A model generated the notes under the pieces. The model did no database searches. It was not told the origin of the DNA and worked only from the letters and a program-made list of their open reading frames with translations. A program made the position numbers and the translations under genes. From the NCBI RefSeq assembly GCF_032464895.1, contig NZ_JAWDIC010000001.1:62001-126000 (forward strand): a DNA stretch of 64,000 nt. Reading direction: 5' to 3'. Numbering within the stretch: the stretch's first letter is position 1; every line of letters begins with the position of its first letter. This document shows, piece by piece, positions 8,578 through 17,791 of this stretch. This DNA comes from Phycicoccus sp. M110.8 (GTDB taxonomy: Bacteria; Actinomycetota; Actinomycetes; Actinomycetales; Dermatophilaceae).

Positions 8578-8592
8578 GACCCGTTGCGGGTC
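8578..8592 (-). terminator. Small hairpin after ahpE
   Basis: GACCCG-TTG-CGGGTC lies between the ahpE stop and the tRNA-Val 5' end. It is short (6 bp) and lacks a T-run, so it may be a weak terminator or part of the tRNA promoter region. Confidence 0.35.
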
Positions 8593-8618
8593 AGCGGTGA
8601 GGCTAGCAGCGAGTGCGG

Positions 8619-9086
8619 CTAGCGGAGGTCCGCGAGCGCGGCGTGGTAGCCGGAGAAGTCGCGGGCCTCACCGATCTCGTTGACCAGCGACCAGCGGATG
8701 ACGCCCTCGCGGTCGACGAGGAACGTGCCGCGCACCGCCGCGCCCGCCTTCTCGTTGAGCACTCCGAACGACTCGGCCACGGCCCCGTGCGGCCAGTAGT
8801 CCGACAGCAGGGGGAAGAAGTACCCCTCCTTGTCGGCCCAGGCTCGCTGGCTGAACATGTGGTCGCACGAGACCGCCAGCACCTGGACGTCGTCGCCGAC
8901 GAAGGCACCGAGGTTGTCGCGGATCTCGCACAGCTCGCCGGTGCAGATGCCCGAGAACGCGAACGGGTAGAACACGACGACGACGTTCTTGTGACCCCGG
9001 AACTCCGAGAGCGTGACGTCCTGGCCGTTCTGGTCCTTGAGGGTGAAGTCCGGTGCGGTGTCGCCCACGGCGAGGGGTGCGGTCAT
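8619..9086 (-). CDS. ahpE: AhpE-type peroxiredoxin
   Basis: A 155-aa thioredoxin-fold peroxidase that reduces hydroperoxides. The peroxidatic Cys48 lies in FSGICTGELC; a second Cys53 sits in the same helix. The LLSDYWPHGAV and FLVDREGVIRW blocks match M. tuberculosis AhpE (Rv2238c) closely. Most AhpE proteins are called 1-Cys; here Cys53 could act as resolving residue, but this is inference. It is followed by the DUF3052 gene's end only 23 bp upstream; the same pairing occurs in mycobacteria (Rv2238c-Rv2239c). Confidence 0.92.
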   Translation of the reverse strand: MTAPLAVGDTAPDFTLKDQNGQDVTLSEFRGHKNVVVVFYPFAFSGICTGELCEIRDNLGAFVGDDVQVLAVSCDHMFSQRAWADKEGYFFPLLSDYWPHGAVAESFGVLNEKAGAAVRGTFLVDREGVIRWSLVNEIGEARDFSGYHAALADLR

Positions 9087-9108
9087 GGCAGGAATTCTGC
9101 CAGCGGAG

Positions 9109-9534
9109 TCAGCGCCGCACCGATTTGGGGGCGACCAGCCGGGTGGCGGTCCAGTCCTCGCAGGCGTTCACGGCGCCGGACGTGTGCAGGCCCGCCGTGG
9201 TGGCGGCCTCCTCGAGGTCGCTGGCGTCGACGTGGCCGGGTCGCCCGGCCTTCGGGGTGAGGACGATGATCGACCCGCCCTCGGCGAGGTTGGTGAGGCC
9301 GTCGACGACCGCGTCGACGAGGTCCCCGTCGTCCTGGCGCCACCAGATGAGGACGGCGTCGGCCACGTCGCCGTAGTCCTCGTCCTCGAGCTCGGTGCCC
9401 GTGAGGTCCTCGATGGCGAACCGGAAGTCGTCGTCGACGTCGGCGTCGTAGCCGAACTCCTGGACGACCTGTCCCGCAGTGAGGCCAAGACGGCCCACCG
9501 ACGGCTGCTGCGCCGGACGAGCTGGCGTGCTCAC
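9109..9534 (-). CDS. DUF3052 family protein
   Basis: A 141-aa acidic protein of the actinobacterial DUF3052 family (Rv2239c-like). Visible blocks are LGLTAGQVVQEFGYDADVD near residue 17, the DLTGTELEDEDYGDVADAVLIWWR segment in the middle, and a C-terminal WTATRLVAP. Function is unknown. I chose GTG 9534, which has AGAAGGG just upstream; an ATG at 9579 is in frame but has no good ribosome binding site and adds a poor N terminus. It sits just before ahpE and may share its transcript. Confidence 0.82.
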   Translation of the reverse strand: MSTPARPAQQPSVGRLGLTAGQVVQEFGYDADVDDDFRFAIEDLTGTELEDEDYGDVADAVLIWWRQDDGDLVDAVVDGLTNLAEGGSIIVLTPKAGRPGHVDASDLEEAATTAGLHTSGAVNACEDWTATRLVAPKSVRR

Positions 9535-9698
9535 ACCCTTCTCCACTTCCTTCTGCGGACCGGTTGCGGGACAGTCCACCGCGCCGGGACCCGTTATGCA
9601 ACCGAGTCGGCCGAAGATGCCACCGATTCCCAGCCGTCGGACCGTCCCGGGCGGCCCGTTCGGGGCCGGAGCAACGGCTCAGGCGGTATCCGGGCAGG

Positions 9699-11246
9699 TC
9701 ACGGCGCTGCCGTGGCCGCGAGGCGGCGCGCGACGCCCGAGCGGGCGGACTGCTCGTCGAGCAGCCTGTGGGCCTGCTCGATGTCCAGGTGCTCGACGAC
9801 CGGCTCGACCGGTCCCGGTGTCGAGACCAGGGACACCGTGGCGACGCCCTGGTGCCGCTGCAGGGGACCCTGGGTCAGGCGCATCGACTGGATGCGCGCG
9901 TGCGGGACCACCTGCGCGGTCCGGTACAACCGGCCGCGCCGCAGCACGAGGCAGTCGGGCAGGGCGGCATACCCCAGGCGGCGCCAGCCGAGCGGGTCGA
10001 GCCGCGCCGCGCGACGGCTCGCCGTGACGAAGCCCTGCCCGGCTCCGCTGCCCTCCAGGGCGCCGACAGCGAGCGCGGCCGGTATGCCGGGCCTCAGCAG
10101 CTCCAGGACGCGCAGCGCCTCCTCGCGCGTGCCGACCGGGAGGACGACCGTGTCGGTGTCCTCGTCACGACTGCCACCGACCCCCGCGACGTTCACCCGG
10201 ATGCGCCACCACCCGACCAGCCGCCAGGGCAGCGTCTGGCGCAGCTCGATCGCCTGGACGCGGTGCAGGGGCACGGTCGTCGTGCGCAGGTCGGTGAGGC
10301 CGTGCCGGATGCGGAGCCGGTCGCCCTGGTGGTGCAGCTCGAAGTTGGCCTCGTGCGTGAGCCGCTTGAGCAGCGAGCCACCGATGCCCAGCGTCATCGG
10401 GCCGAGCCAGGCGACCATCCCGCCGGCGCCGAGGGCGAGCGAGGTGAGCAGGGCGGGCACCGCGAGGACGAACGTCAGGGCCGGCCCGCCGTAGAGGATC
10501 GACTGCACGATGCGGGTGTTGGGGACGCCGAGCACCCGGGTGGCGTCCGTGACGGGGGCGGCGGCAGCCGCGACGGCCGGGTCGCGCCCGTCGTGGTCCT
10601 CCCCGGCGGCGTGGTCCGACGTGGGAGCCCCCGGCGCGGCCGGGACGACCTCGTCGCCGTGGCGGGCCAGCTCGATGAGCCGCTCGCGCACCGCCTGGGC
10701 CGTGGGGTCGCCGAGGAACGCCAGCTTGAGGTTCGCGTCGCGCCCGCCGGCCGACTGCACGACGACCTCGGAGAGGCCGACGAGGCGCGCGAGGAGGGGT
10801 CGCCCCACGTCGACGGCCTGGATCCGGTCGAACCGGACCTGCCGGTGCTGGCGGAAGAGCACCCCGGTGCGCAGCTCGATCAGCGTGCCGCCCAGGCGGT
10901 AGCGCGAGAACCGCCACGACACCCAGGCGCCCAGCACGATGAGCACCAGGACGACCAGCACCGCGACCGCGGCCCACCCGAGGTGACCGCGGGTGGGGTC
11001 CTCCCGGTCGGCACCGAAGAACGTGTCGAGCTGCTGGGACAGGATGTACGCGAGCACGGCGACGGACGCGATGCCGCCGCGCAGCAGGGGCGACAGCGGG
11101 TGCAGGTGCTGCCAGCCGTCCCCCTCCCGGGCCCAGCCGTCCCCCTCCCGGGCCTCGGCACGGGACCCGCCGGAGACCGTGTCGGCGACCGTGGCGGGGA
11201 CCGCGGTGCGGTCGACGCCGGGCTCGTCCGGACCGGGCTGGGTCAC
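9699..11246 (-). CDS. Bacterial PH-domain membrane protein, YdbT-like
   Basis: A 515-aa membrane protein. Two pairs of transmembrane segments (about residues 58-110 and 240-290) alternate with bacterial PH-like (bPH2) domains, including a RIQAVDVGRP type motif near 140, a second RVQAIELRQT near 335 and a third RIQSMRLTQGP near 455. This matches B. subtilis YdbT, which with YdbS affects resistance to an antimicrobial peptide. GTG 11246 overlaps the stop of the YdbS-like gene (GTGA). A perfect 21-bp tandem duplication near the start encodes AREGDGW twice. Confidence 0.83.
   Translation of the reverse strand: MTQPGPDEPGVDRTAVPATVADTVSGGSRAEAREGDGWAREGDGWQHLHPLSPLLRGGIASVAVLAYILSQQLDTFFGADREDPTRGHLGWAAVAVLVVLVLIVLGAWVSWRFSRYRLGGTLIELRTGVLFRQHRQVRFDRIQAVDVGRPLLARLVGLSEVVVQSAGGRDANLKLAFLGDPTAQAVRERLIELARHGDEVVPAAPGAPTSDHAAGEDHDGRDPAVAAAAAPVTDATRVLGVPNTRIVQSILYGGPALTFVLAVPALLTSLALGAGGMVAWLGPMTLGIGGSLLKRLTHEANFELHHQGDRLRIRHGLTDLRTTTVPLHRVQAIELRQTLPWRLVGWWRIRVNVAGVGGSRDEDTDTVVLPVGTREEALRVLELLRPGIPAALAVGALEGSGAGQGFVTASRRAARLDPLGWRRLGYAALPDCLVLRRGRLYRTAQVVPHARIQSMRLTQGPLQRHQGVATVSLVSTPGPVEPVVEHLDIEQAHRLLDEQSARSGVARRLAATAAP
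11113..11154. repeat. Perfect 21-bp tandem duplication inside the YdbT-like gene
   Basis: Two identical 21-bp copies (11113-11133 and 11134-11154) encode the heptad AREGDGW twice in the N-terminal cytoplasmic region. The duplication is in frame, so the protein is intact. Confidence 0.9.
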
Positions 11247-11764
11247 AGGCCCGCCCGTTGCGACTCGCCCCGGGCTGCCAGCCGCTCGCGCAGGCCCTCC
11301 GCCAGCTCAGTGGGCAGGCCCGGGATCGACCCGCCGCTCGCCGGCGAGGCCGTGTGCAGCTGCAGCGACGCCATGCCGAGGCGCCGCAGCAGGGGCCCCG
11401 AGTGCAGGTCGACGAACTGCAGCCGGCCGTACGGCACGCTCACCAGGCTCCGGAACAGCCGCCCCTTGCGGATGACGAGCTCCTCCGGCCCCTCGGCCCA
11501 GGTGATGGCCGGCACCTGGCGCCGCACCACCCACGACCCGCCGGCGAGGGCACCGAGCACGGCGACGGCTGCCAACCAGGCCCAGGGCGTGACCAGCGCG
11601 GCGAGGACCGCGGTTCCGAGCAGCGGCAGGGCCGCGACCGCGAGCAGCACCAGCGACCGTGCCACGACCAGCCGCGGTGAGACCGGCTGCCACGGCACGG
11701 CCCCGTCCTCGTCGAGCCGGACGGCGAGGGGCGCAGGGGCTGGGGCGGCTGGCTCGTCGCTCAC
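11243..11764 (-). CDS. Bacterial PH-domain membrane protein, YdbS-like
   Basis: A 173-aa protein with an N-terminal Pro/Ala-rich leader, two adjacent transmembrane segments (about residues 37-80) and one bPH2 domain (RKGRLFRSLVSVPYGRLQFVDL near residue 100, then GMASLQLHTAS). This is the YdbS layout. It is the first gene of a coupled pair with the larger YdbT-like gene, the two products probably forming one membrane complex. GTG 11764 is the start; the divergent fdhD gene begins 68 bp away. Confidence 0.83.
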   Translation of the reverse strand: MSDEPAAPAPAPLAVRLDEDGAVPWQPVSPRLVVARSLVLLAVAALPLLGTAVLAALVTPWAWLAAVAVLGALAGGSWVVRRQVPAITWAEGPEELVIRKGRLFRSLVSVPYGRLQFVDLHSGPLLRRLGMASLQLHTASPASGGSIPGLPTELAEGLRERLAARGESQRAGL

Positions 11765-11831
11765 GGCCCCAACCTAGCCGCCGCCGGTGACGTCCCGAGC
11801 CGGTCCCGGCCACGCGGCATACAGTCGGGGC

Positions 11832-12671
11832 ATGGGACGGGTGACGCAGCGGGCGCCGAGCACGCGCGTGGAGGTCCTCGAGGACGGCAGCGTGCGCAGC
11901 ACGTCGCGACCGGACACCCTCGCGGTGGAGGAGCCGCTCGAGATCCGCGTCGCCGGGCACCCGGTGACCGTCACGATGCGCACGCCGGGCGACGACTTCG
12001 ACCTCACCCTGGGCAACCTGCTGACCGAGGGCGTCGTGACCAAGGCGGTCGACGTCGCCCAGCTGATGCACTGCCTCGACGAGGACGAGTCCGGCTCCCC
12101 CACCTACAACGTCGTCGACGTCACCCTGGCAGCCGGGGTCGTCCCCGACCTCGACCGCACCGCGCGCTCGGGTTACCAGTCCAGCGCCTGCGGGGTGTGC
12201 GGCAAGACCAGCGTCGACGCCATCACCGCGACGAGCCCGTATGCCGTCGCCGATGACGCCGTGCGCCTGTCGCCGGCCGTGGTGGCGGTCCTGCCCGACC
12301 GGCTGCGCGAGCGGCAGAAGGTGTTCGACCGGACGGGGGGCCTGCACGCCGCCGGCATCTTCACCGCCGAGGGCGAGCCGCTGGTCGTGCGCGAGGACGT
12401 CGGGCGGCACAACGCCGTCGACAAGGTCGTCGGCTGGGCCGGTCGCGAGGGGCTGCTCCCCCTGACCGGACACGTCCTGGTGGTGAGCGGTCGGGCGAGC
12501 TTCGAGCTGGTGCAGAAGGCGGTCATGGCCGGGATCCCCGCCCTCGTGGCGGTGTCGGCACCCTCGTCGCTGGCGGTGCAGCTGGCCACGGAGTCGGGGC
12601 TCACCCTGGTCGGGTTCACCCGCCCGCCGCGCATGACCGTCTACGCCGGCGGCTCCCGGTTGGGCCTCTGA
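11832..12671 (+). CDS. fdhD: Formate dehydrogenase accessory sulfurtransferase FdhD
   Basis: A 279-aa FdhD protein. In E. coli FdhD passes sulfur from IscS to the molybdenum cofactor of formate dehydrogenase. The cysteine motif CGVCGK (near residue 118), the TGGLHAAG block and the EDVGRHNAVDKV block are all conserved. ATG 11832 follows a ~68-bp gap shared with the divergent PH-domain gene. No formate dehydrogenase lies in this window, so the target enzyme must be elsewhere. Confidence 0.93.
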   Translation: MGRVTQRAPSTRVEVLEDGSVRSTSRPDTLAVEEPLEIRVAGHPVTVTMRTPGDDFDLTLGNLLTEGVVTKAVDVAQLMHCLDEDESGSPTYNVVDVTLAAGVVPDLDRTARSGYQSSACGVCGKTSVDAITATSPYAVADDAVRLSPAVVAVLPDRLRERQKVFDRTGGLHAAGIFTAEGEPLVVREDVGRHNAVDKVVGWAGREGLLPLTGHVLVVSGRASFELVQKAVMAGIPALVAVSAPSSLAVQLATESGLTLVGFTRPPRMTVYAGGSRLGL

Positions 12672-12813
12672 CCGGCGACGACGCCGGCCGGCGCGCGCTC
12701 CGCATACCGGTCAGTAGGCACGGCCGGTTGTGACGTGCACCTCGTCGGGGTGGAAGATGGACGCAGGGCCGCAGGCACCCCCGCGGCCGCAGCGCGAGAA
12801 AGGACTCACGACC

Positions 12814-15579
12814 GTGGCCGCACGCGAGGAAGCCGGACCCATCCTCAACGGCATCCCCAGCCAGCTCCCGGACATCGACCCCGAGGAGACCCGGGAGTGG
12901 CTCGAGTCGCTCGACGGCGTCATCGACGAGGGCGGCCGGAACCGGGCGCGGTACGTGATGCTCAAGCTGCTCGAGCGCGCCCGCGAGCAGCAGGTCGGCG
13001 TCCCGTCGCTGACCGCCACCGACTACATCAACACGATCTCCCCCGAGCAGGAGCCGTGGTTCCCCGGGGACGAGGAGGTCGAGCGCCGCTACCGCGCGTA
13101 CCTGCGCTGGAACGCCGCGGTCATGGTGCACCGCGCCCAGCGCCCCGACATCTCCGTCGGCGGCCACATCTCCACCTACGCCTCCGCGGCCACTCTCTAC
13201 GAGGTGGGCTTCAACCACTTCTGGCGCGGGGCGGACCACCCCGGCGGCGGCGACCAGGTGTTCTTCCAGGGCCACGCCTCCCCCGGCATGTACGCCCGCG
13301 CGTTCCTCGAGGGCCGCCTGTCCGAGGACCAGCTCGACGGCTTCCGCCAGGAGAAGAGCCACATCGTCGCCGGGCAGCCGCTCGCGCTGCCGTCCTACCC
13401 GCACCCGCGGCTCATGCCGGACTTCTGGCAGTTCCCGACGGTGTCGATGGGCATCGGCCCGATGAACGCGATCTACCAGGCGCAGTTCAACAAGTACCTG
13501 CACAACCGTGGCCTCAAGGACACCAGCCAGCAGCACGTCTGGGCGTTCCTCGGCGACGGCGAGATGGACGAGCCCGAGTCGCGCGGCCTGCTGCAGCTCG
13601 CCGCCCAGGAGGAGCTCGACAACCTCACCTTCGTCATCAACTGCAACCTGCAGCGGCTCGACGGCCCGGTGCGCGGCAACGGCAAGATCATCCAGGAGCT
13701 CGAGGCGTTCTTCCGCGGCGCCGGCTGGAACGTCATCAAGGTCGTCTGGGGCCGTGGCTGGGACCCGCTGCTCGCGGCGGACCGCGACGGCGCGCTGGTG
13801 CACCTGATGAACACCACGAGTGACGGCGACTACCAGACCTTCCGCGCCAACGACGGCAAGTACGTCCGCGAGAACTTCTTCGGCCGCGACCCGCGCACCC
13901 GCGACATGGTCAAGGACTGGTCCGACGAGGACGTCTGGTGGAAGCTCAAGCGCGGTGGCCACGACTACCGCAAGGTCTTCGCGGCGTACCAGGCGGCGAT
14001 GAACCACAACGGCCAGCCGACGGTCATCCTCGCCAAGACCATCAAGGGCTACGGCCTCGGCTCGCACTTCGCCGGCCGCAACGCCACGCACCAGATGAAG
14101 AAGCTGACCCTCGACGACCTCAAGGGCCTGCGCGACAGCCTCAAGCTGCCGATCTCCGACGAGGTGCTCGAGAAGGACCCGTACGCGCCCCCGTACTTCC
14201 ACCCGGGACCGGACGACCCGACCATCAAGTACCTCCGCGAGCGCCGCGAGAAGCTCGGTGGCCCGCTGCCGGCACGCCGGGTCGAGCACGAGCCGCTCAA
14301 GCTGCCCGACCACTCGTCCTACGCGGTCGTGAAGAAGGGCACCGGCAAGCAGCAGGTCGCCACGACGATGGCGTTCGTGCGGCTGCTCAAGGAGCTCATG
14401 CGCGACAAGGAGTTCGGCAAGCACGTGGTGCCGATCATCCCTGACGAGGCGCGCACGTTCGGCATGGACGCGTTCTTCCCGACGATCAAGATCTACAACC
14501 CGCACGGGCAGAACTACACGTCGGTCGACGCCGAGCTGATGCTCTCCTACAAGGAGTCGGCGCAGGGCCAGATCCTGCACCTCGGCATCAACGAGGCCGG
14601 CTCGGTCGCGGCGTTCACCGCGGCCGGCACGTCCTACGCCACCCACGGCATCCCCATGGTGCCGATCTACGTCTTCTACTCGATGTTCGGCTTCCAGCGC
14701 ACGGGCGACTCGATCTGGGCGGCCGCCGACCAGATGACCCGGGGCTTTCTCATCGGCGCCACCGCCGGCCGCACCACCCTCACCGGTGAGGGCCTGCAGC
14801 ACGCCGACGGCCACAGCCCGCTGCTCGCCGCGACCAACCCGGCCGTCGTGTCCTACGACCCGGCGTTCGCGTTCGAGATCGGGCACATCATGGAGGACGG
14901 GCTGCGCCGTATGTACGGCGACGACCCGGAGAACGTCATCTACTACCTGACGGTCTACAACGAGCCGATGAGCCAGCCCTCCGAGCCGGAGGACGTCGAC
15001 CGCGAGGGCATCCTGCGCGGCATGCACCTCTTCGCCCCCGGCATCGCCGACGGACTGCCCGAGGACGCACCGCGGGTGCAGCTGCTCGCGTCCGGCGTCG
15101 GTGTGCCGTGGGCGCTCGAGGCCCAGGAGCTGCTGCGCAACGACTGGGGCGTCGTCGCCGACGTGTGGTCGGTGACCTCGTGGAGCGAGCTGCGCCGCGA
15201 CGCGATGGCGTGCGACGAGCAGCGGTTCCTGCACCCCGACGGTGAGAACCGCACCCCGTACGTCACCGAGCGGCTGCGCGACCGGCCCGGCCCGGTCGTC
15301 GCGGTGAGCGACTACATGCGCCAGGTGCAGGACCAGATCGCCCAGTGGGTGCCCGGCGACTACGCCTCGCTCGGCGCCGACGGGTTCGGCTTCTCCGACA
15401 CCCGCCCGGCCGCGCGTCGCTTCTTCCACATCGACGGCCCCTCGGTCGCGGTGCGGGCGCTGCAGATGCTCGTCCAGCGCGGGGAGGTCGACGCCAGCAC
15501 GGCGCGGGAGGCCGCCCAGCGGTACCGCCTGCTCGACGTCACCGCCGGCACCTCCGGCACCGCGGGTGGCGACGCCTGA
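12814..15579 (+). CDS. aceE: Pyruvate dehydrogenase E1 component, homodimeric type
   Basis: A 921-aa thiamine-diphosphate enzyme that decarboxylates pyruvate and passes acetyl groups to E2. Length and sequence match the homodimeric AceE of E. coli (887 aa) and mycobacteria. The ThDP-binding motif starts at [10 protein letters not shown] (residue ~247) and continues to [15 protein letters not shown]. The transketolase-like [11 protein letters not shown] block is near residue 655. GTG 12814 is chosen because GAAAGGA lies upstream and the N terminus then matches the family; an ATG at 12730 is upstream in frame. The AceE-before-FAS II order also occurs in M. tuberculosis (Rv2241-Rv2246, from memory). 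A strong hairpin follows. Confidence 0.95.
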   Translation: MAAREEAGPILNGIPSQLPDIDPEETREWLESLDGVIDEGGRNRARYVMLKLLERAREQQVGVPSLTATDYINTISPEQEPWFPGDEEVERRYRAYLRWNAAVMVHRAQRPDISVGGHISTYASAATLYEVGFNHFWRGADHPGGGDQVFFQGHASPGMYARAFLEGRLSEDQLDGFRQEKSHIVAGQPLALPSYPHPRLMPDFWQFPTVSMGIGPMNAIYQAQFNKYLHNRGLKDTSQQHVWAFLGDGEMDEPESRGLLQLAAQEELDNLTFVINCNLQRLDGPVRGNGKIIQELEAFFRGAGWNVIKVVWGRGWDPLLAADRDGALVHLMNTTSDGDYQTFRANDGKYVRENFFGRDPRTRDMVKDWSDEDVWWKLKRGGHDYRKVFAAYQAAMNHNGQPTVILAKTIKGYGLGSHFAGRNATHQMKKLTLDDLKGLRDSLKLPISDEVLEKDPYAPPYFHPGPDDPTIKYLRERREKLGGPLPARRVEHEPLKLPDHSSYAVVKKGTGKQQVATTMAFVRLLKELMRDKEFGKHVVPIIPDEARTFGMDAFFPTIKIYNPHGQNYTSVDAELMLSYKESAQGQILHLGINEAGSVAAFTAAGTSYATHGIPMVPIYVFYSMFGFQRTGDSIWAAADQMTRGFLIGATAGRTTLTGEGLQHADGHSPLLAATNPAVVSYDPAFAFEIGHIMEDGLRRMYGDDPENVIYYLTVYNEPMSQPSEPEDVDREGILRGMHLFAPGIADGLPEDAPRVQLLASGVGVPWALEAQELLRNDWGVVADVWSVTSWSELRRDAMACDEQRFLHPDGENRTPYVTERLRDRPGPVVAVSDYMRQVQDQIAQWVPGDYASLGADGFGFSDTRPAARRFFHIDGPSVAVRALQMLVQRGEVDASTAREAAQRYRLLDVTAGTSGTAGGDA

Positions 15580-15603
15580 CGCGTCCAACACCCAAGCGCA
15601 CCA

Positions 15604-15643
15604 ACGGTATGCCGCCCGCTCACCTCGAGCGGGCGGCATACCG
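15604..15643. terminator. aceE terminator made of an inverted GTATGCCG pair
   Basis: A perfect hairpin with 16-17-bp arms (15605-15620 and 15628-15643), 25 nt after the aceE stop. The outer part of each arm is the abundant motif CGGTATGCCG / CGGCATACCG. There is no T-run, as is usual for high-GC hairpin terminators. A nearly identical hairpin lies at 38913-38956. Confidence 0.75.
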
Positions 15644-15685
15644 CTGCCGGGTGCGGGACAACGCCACGGCGGCGAGGATGGGGGC

Positions 15686-16579
15686 ATGACCTCCTCCCCC
15701 ACCGCATCGCTCCCCCGCCGCGTCGTCGTCACCGGGGCGACCGGCAAGCTCGGCCGGGCCGTCGTCGCCCACCTGCGCGACCTGGGCCTCGACGTGCTCG
15801 CCGTCGACCGCGCCGGTGGCCGCGACCCGCGGCAGGTCGAGGGCGAGTTCATGCTGGTCGACCTCACCGACTACGGGCAGGTCGTCGAGGCGCTGTCCGG
15901 CAGCGTCGACGAGCACGACGGCCCGGCCGACGCGGTGGTCCACCTCGCGGCCATCCCCCAGCCGGGCCTGCACTCCAACGCGGTGACGTTCGCGAACAAC
16001 TCGGCCGCCACCTACAACGTCTTCGCTGCGGCTCGTGCGCTGGGGATCCGGAAGGTCGTCTGGGCGTCGAGCGAGACGGTGCTCGGGCTGCCGTTCGACA
16101 GCCCTCCGCCGTACGCCCCGGTCGACGAGGAGTACGCGGCCCGGCCGGAGTCCACGTACTCGCTCAACAAGGCGCTCGAGGAGGAGATGGCCCGGCACTT
16201 CTGCCGCTGGGACCCCGAGCTGGTGGCGGTCGGGCTGCGCTTCTCCAACGTCATGGAGGTCGAGGACTACGCGCAGTTCCCGTCCTTCGACGCCGACCCA
16301 CAGGCGCGGCGCTGGAACCTCTGGGGCTACATCGACGCCCGCGACGGGGCCCAGGCGGTGGAGCGCAGCCTGGCGCACGACCTGCCCGGTGCGGACGTGT
16401 TCGTGATCGCGAACGCCGACACCGTGATGTGCCGGTCCAGCGCGTCGCTCATGGCCGAGGTGTACCCCGGGGTGGAGGTGCGGCGCGAGCTCGGCGAGCA
16501 CGAGACGCTGCTGTGCATCGACAAGGCACGGCGGGTGCTCGGGTACGAGCCCCGGCACTCCTGGCGCGACCACGTCTGA
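15686..16579 (+). CDS. NAD(P)-dependent epimerase/dehydratase (extended SDR)
   Basis: A 297-aa Rossmann-fold protein. The cofactor-binding TGATGKLGRAV lies at residues ~16-26. The catalytic Tyr-Lys of the SDR family is visible as YSLNK near residue 158, preceded by the VWASSETVLG Ser block. It resembles NAD-dependent sugar epimerases; the substrate cannot be told. It stands alone between the aceE terminator and the convergent, broken glycerophosphodiesterase gene. Confidence 0.82.
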   Translation: MTSSPTASLPRRVVVTGATGKLGRAVVAHLRDLGLDVLAVDRAGGRDPRQVEGEFMLVDLTDYGQVVEALSGSVDEHDGPADAVVHLAAIPQPGLHSNAVTFANNSAATYNVFAAARALGIRKVVWASSETVLGLPFDSPPPYAPVDEEYAARPESTYSLNKALEEEMARHFCRWDPELVAVGLRFSNVMEVEDYAQFPSFDADPQARRWNLWGYIDARDGAQAVERSLAHDLPGADVFVIANADTVMCRSSASLMAEVYPGVEVRRELGEHETLLCIDKARRVLGYEPRHSWRDHV

Positions 16580-16591
16580 CCCGGCGGCCCG

Positions 16592-16625
16592 GGTCGGGCG
16601 GGTCAGGCGGTCGGGCGGGTCGGAC
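16592..16625. repeat. Imperfect 17-bp tandem duplication after the epimerase gene
   Basis: Two copies (16592-16608 and 16609-16625) match at 15 of 17 positions. They lie between the two convergent stop codons (16579 and 16629). Confidence 0.7.
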
Positions 16626-16628
16626 GAG

Positions 16629-17632
16629 TCAGCGTCGCGGCTTGTGCCAGGTGCGGAGCAGCATGACGCGGTGGCGGGCCGGCGCGGCGAGACACAGGTC
16701 GGGTTGGTCGCAGAACATGCCGTCGACACCGGCGTTCATCACGGCGCCGTCGTAGTCGACCGCCCGGCCGATGGTCGCGGGATCGGTGCCCACGCGGTAG
16801 TCGACCGGCAGGAACACGTTCTCCGCGCGGAGCGTGTAGACGTGGACGCGCAGGCCTGCGGCGTGGGCCCGTCGGACGAGCCCCGTGGGCGTGCCGAGCC
16901 GGCCGTCCGAACGCCGAGGTCGAGGCGGAGGTGGCGCAGCGACGTCGGTTCGAACGACTGGACCAGCACGGGGGCCGTCGCCGAGTCCAGCCCGTTGGCG
17001 CGCAGCGCCGCCAGGAGGGGCTCCTCGAGCGGAAGGCCCTCGCCCCGGAAGTAGGTGGGGTTCTTCGACTCCGGGTAGACCACGATCGCGCGCCCGGTCG
17101 AGCGGCTGAGCTCGGCCCGCAGGGCCAGCACCTCGTCGAACGTCGGCACCTCGAACTTGCCGTCCCAGGCCGTGTTGGCGGGGCGGATCGCGGGCATGCG
17201 CTCGCGCACCCTCAGGGTCTTCAGCTCTGCCAGCGTGAGGTCGTCGACGAACCAGCCGGTCTGGGTGATCCCGCTGACCTGCTTGGTCGTCTTCCGGTCC
17301 GCGAGCTCGGGGTGGTCCGCCACGTCGGTGATGCTCGACAGCTCGACGTCGTGGGTGTCGACCAGCACGTGGTCCCGGGTCGAGGCGAGGTCCGGCTCGA
17401 TGGCGTCGGCGCCCTGGGCCACGGCGACGCGGTAGGCCTCGAGCGTGTGCTCGGGCCGGTAGCCCGACGCCCCCCGGTGCCCCACGACCATGGCCGACGA
17501 CACCAGCGAGGGCACCCGGTCGGGGTCCCTGGGCAGTGCCCCGGCCGGACCGGGAGCGGCGACGGCGAGCCCGGCGGCGAGCGCCGCGGCCGCCGCGAGA
17601 GCACGCACGGTCCTGTGCAGACGGTCCCCCAC
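16629..17632 (-). pseudogene. Secreted glycerophosphodiester phosphodiesterase (GlpQ-like), frameshifted
   Basis: Starts at GTG 17632 with a signal peptide (hydrophobic Ala/Leu core, then PGPAGALP). The mature enzyme begins with the GDPD catalytic block VVGHRGASGYRPEHTLEAY. This frame is good to SFEPTSLRHLRL (about 16925) but then runs into nonsense. The C-terminal part (RLGTPTGLVRRAHAAGLRVHVYT to VDGMFCDQPDL) continues in the -1 frame to the stop at 16629. Relatives that I recall have some 60-90 residues between these blocks that are missing here, so a small out-of-frame deletion near 16895-16925 is likely. The product would have lost its C-terminal barrel strands. Confidence 0.8.
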
Positions 17633-17757
17633 GGCGCTGGACTCTAGGCCACCGGCCGGGCGCCGCCGCGGCTTTTCGGCCCATCTGCACGATTCCGTCC
17701 GGAAGGACCACCTCCCGGCCGCCCCGGTCCGGTCAGCCACCGCTCGCGGCGGTTGTG

Positions 17758-17791
17758 GGCGGCATACAAATAGACTCGGTCGTATGCCGCC
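17758..17791. promoter_or_regulatory. Inverted GTATGCCG pair across the start of the PucR regulator gene
   Basis: Two 10-bp arms (17758-17767 and 17782-17791) are perfect inverted copies around a 14-nt centre, AAATAGACTCGGTC. The right arm contains the ATG start (17784). It could be an operator or just a paired copy of the genome-wide motif. The AT-rich centre may include the -10 region. Confidence 0.45.

Noticed and set aside
9534-9579. Longer start (ATG 9579) for the DUF3052 gene
   Set aside because: The added residues are not typical of the family and GTG 9534 has a good ribosome binding site.
12616-15867. A 1083-codon open frame antisense to aceE
   Set aside because: Composition is His/Arg/Val/Leu-rich shadow protein with no motif; aceE on the plus strand is certain.
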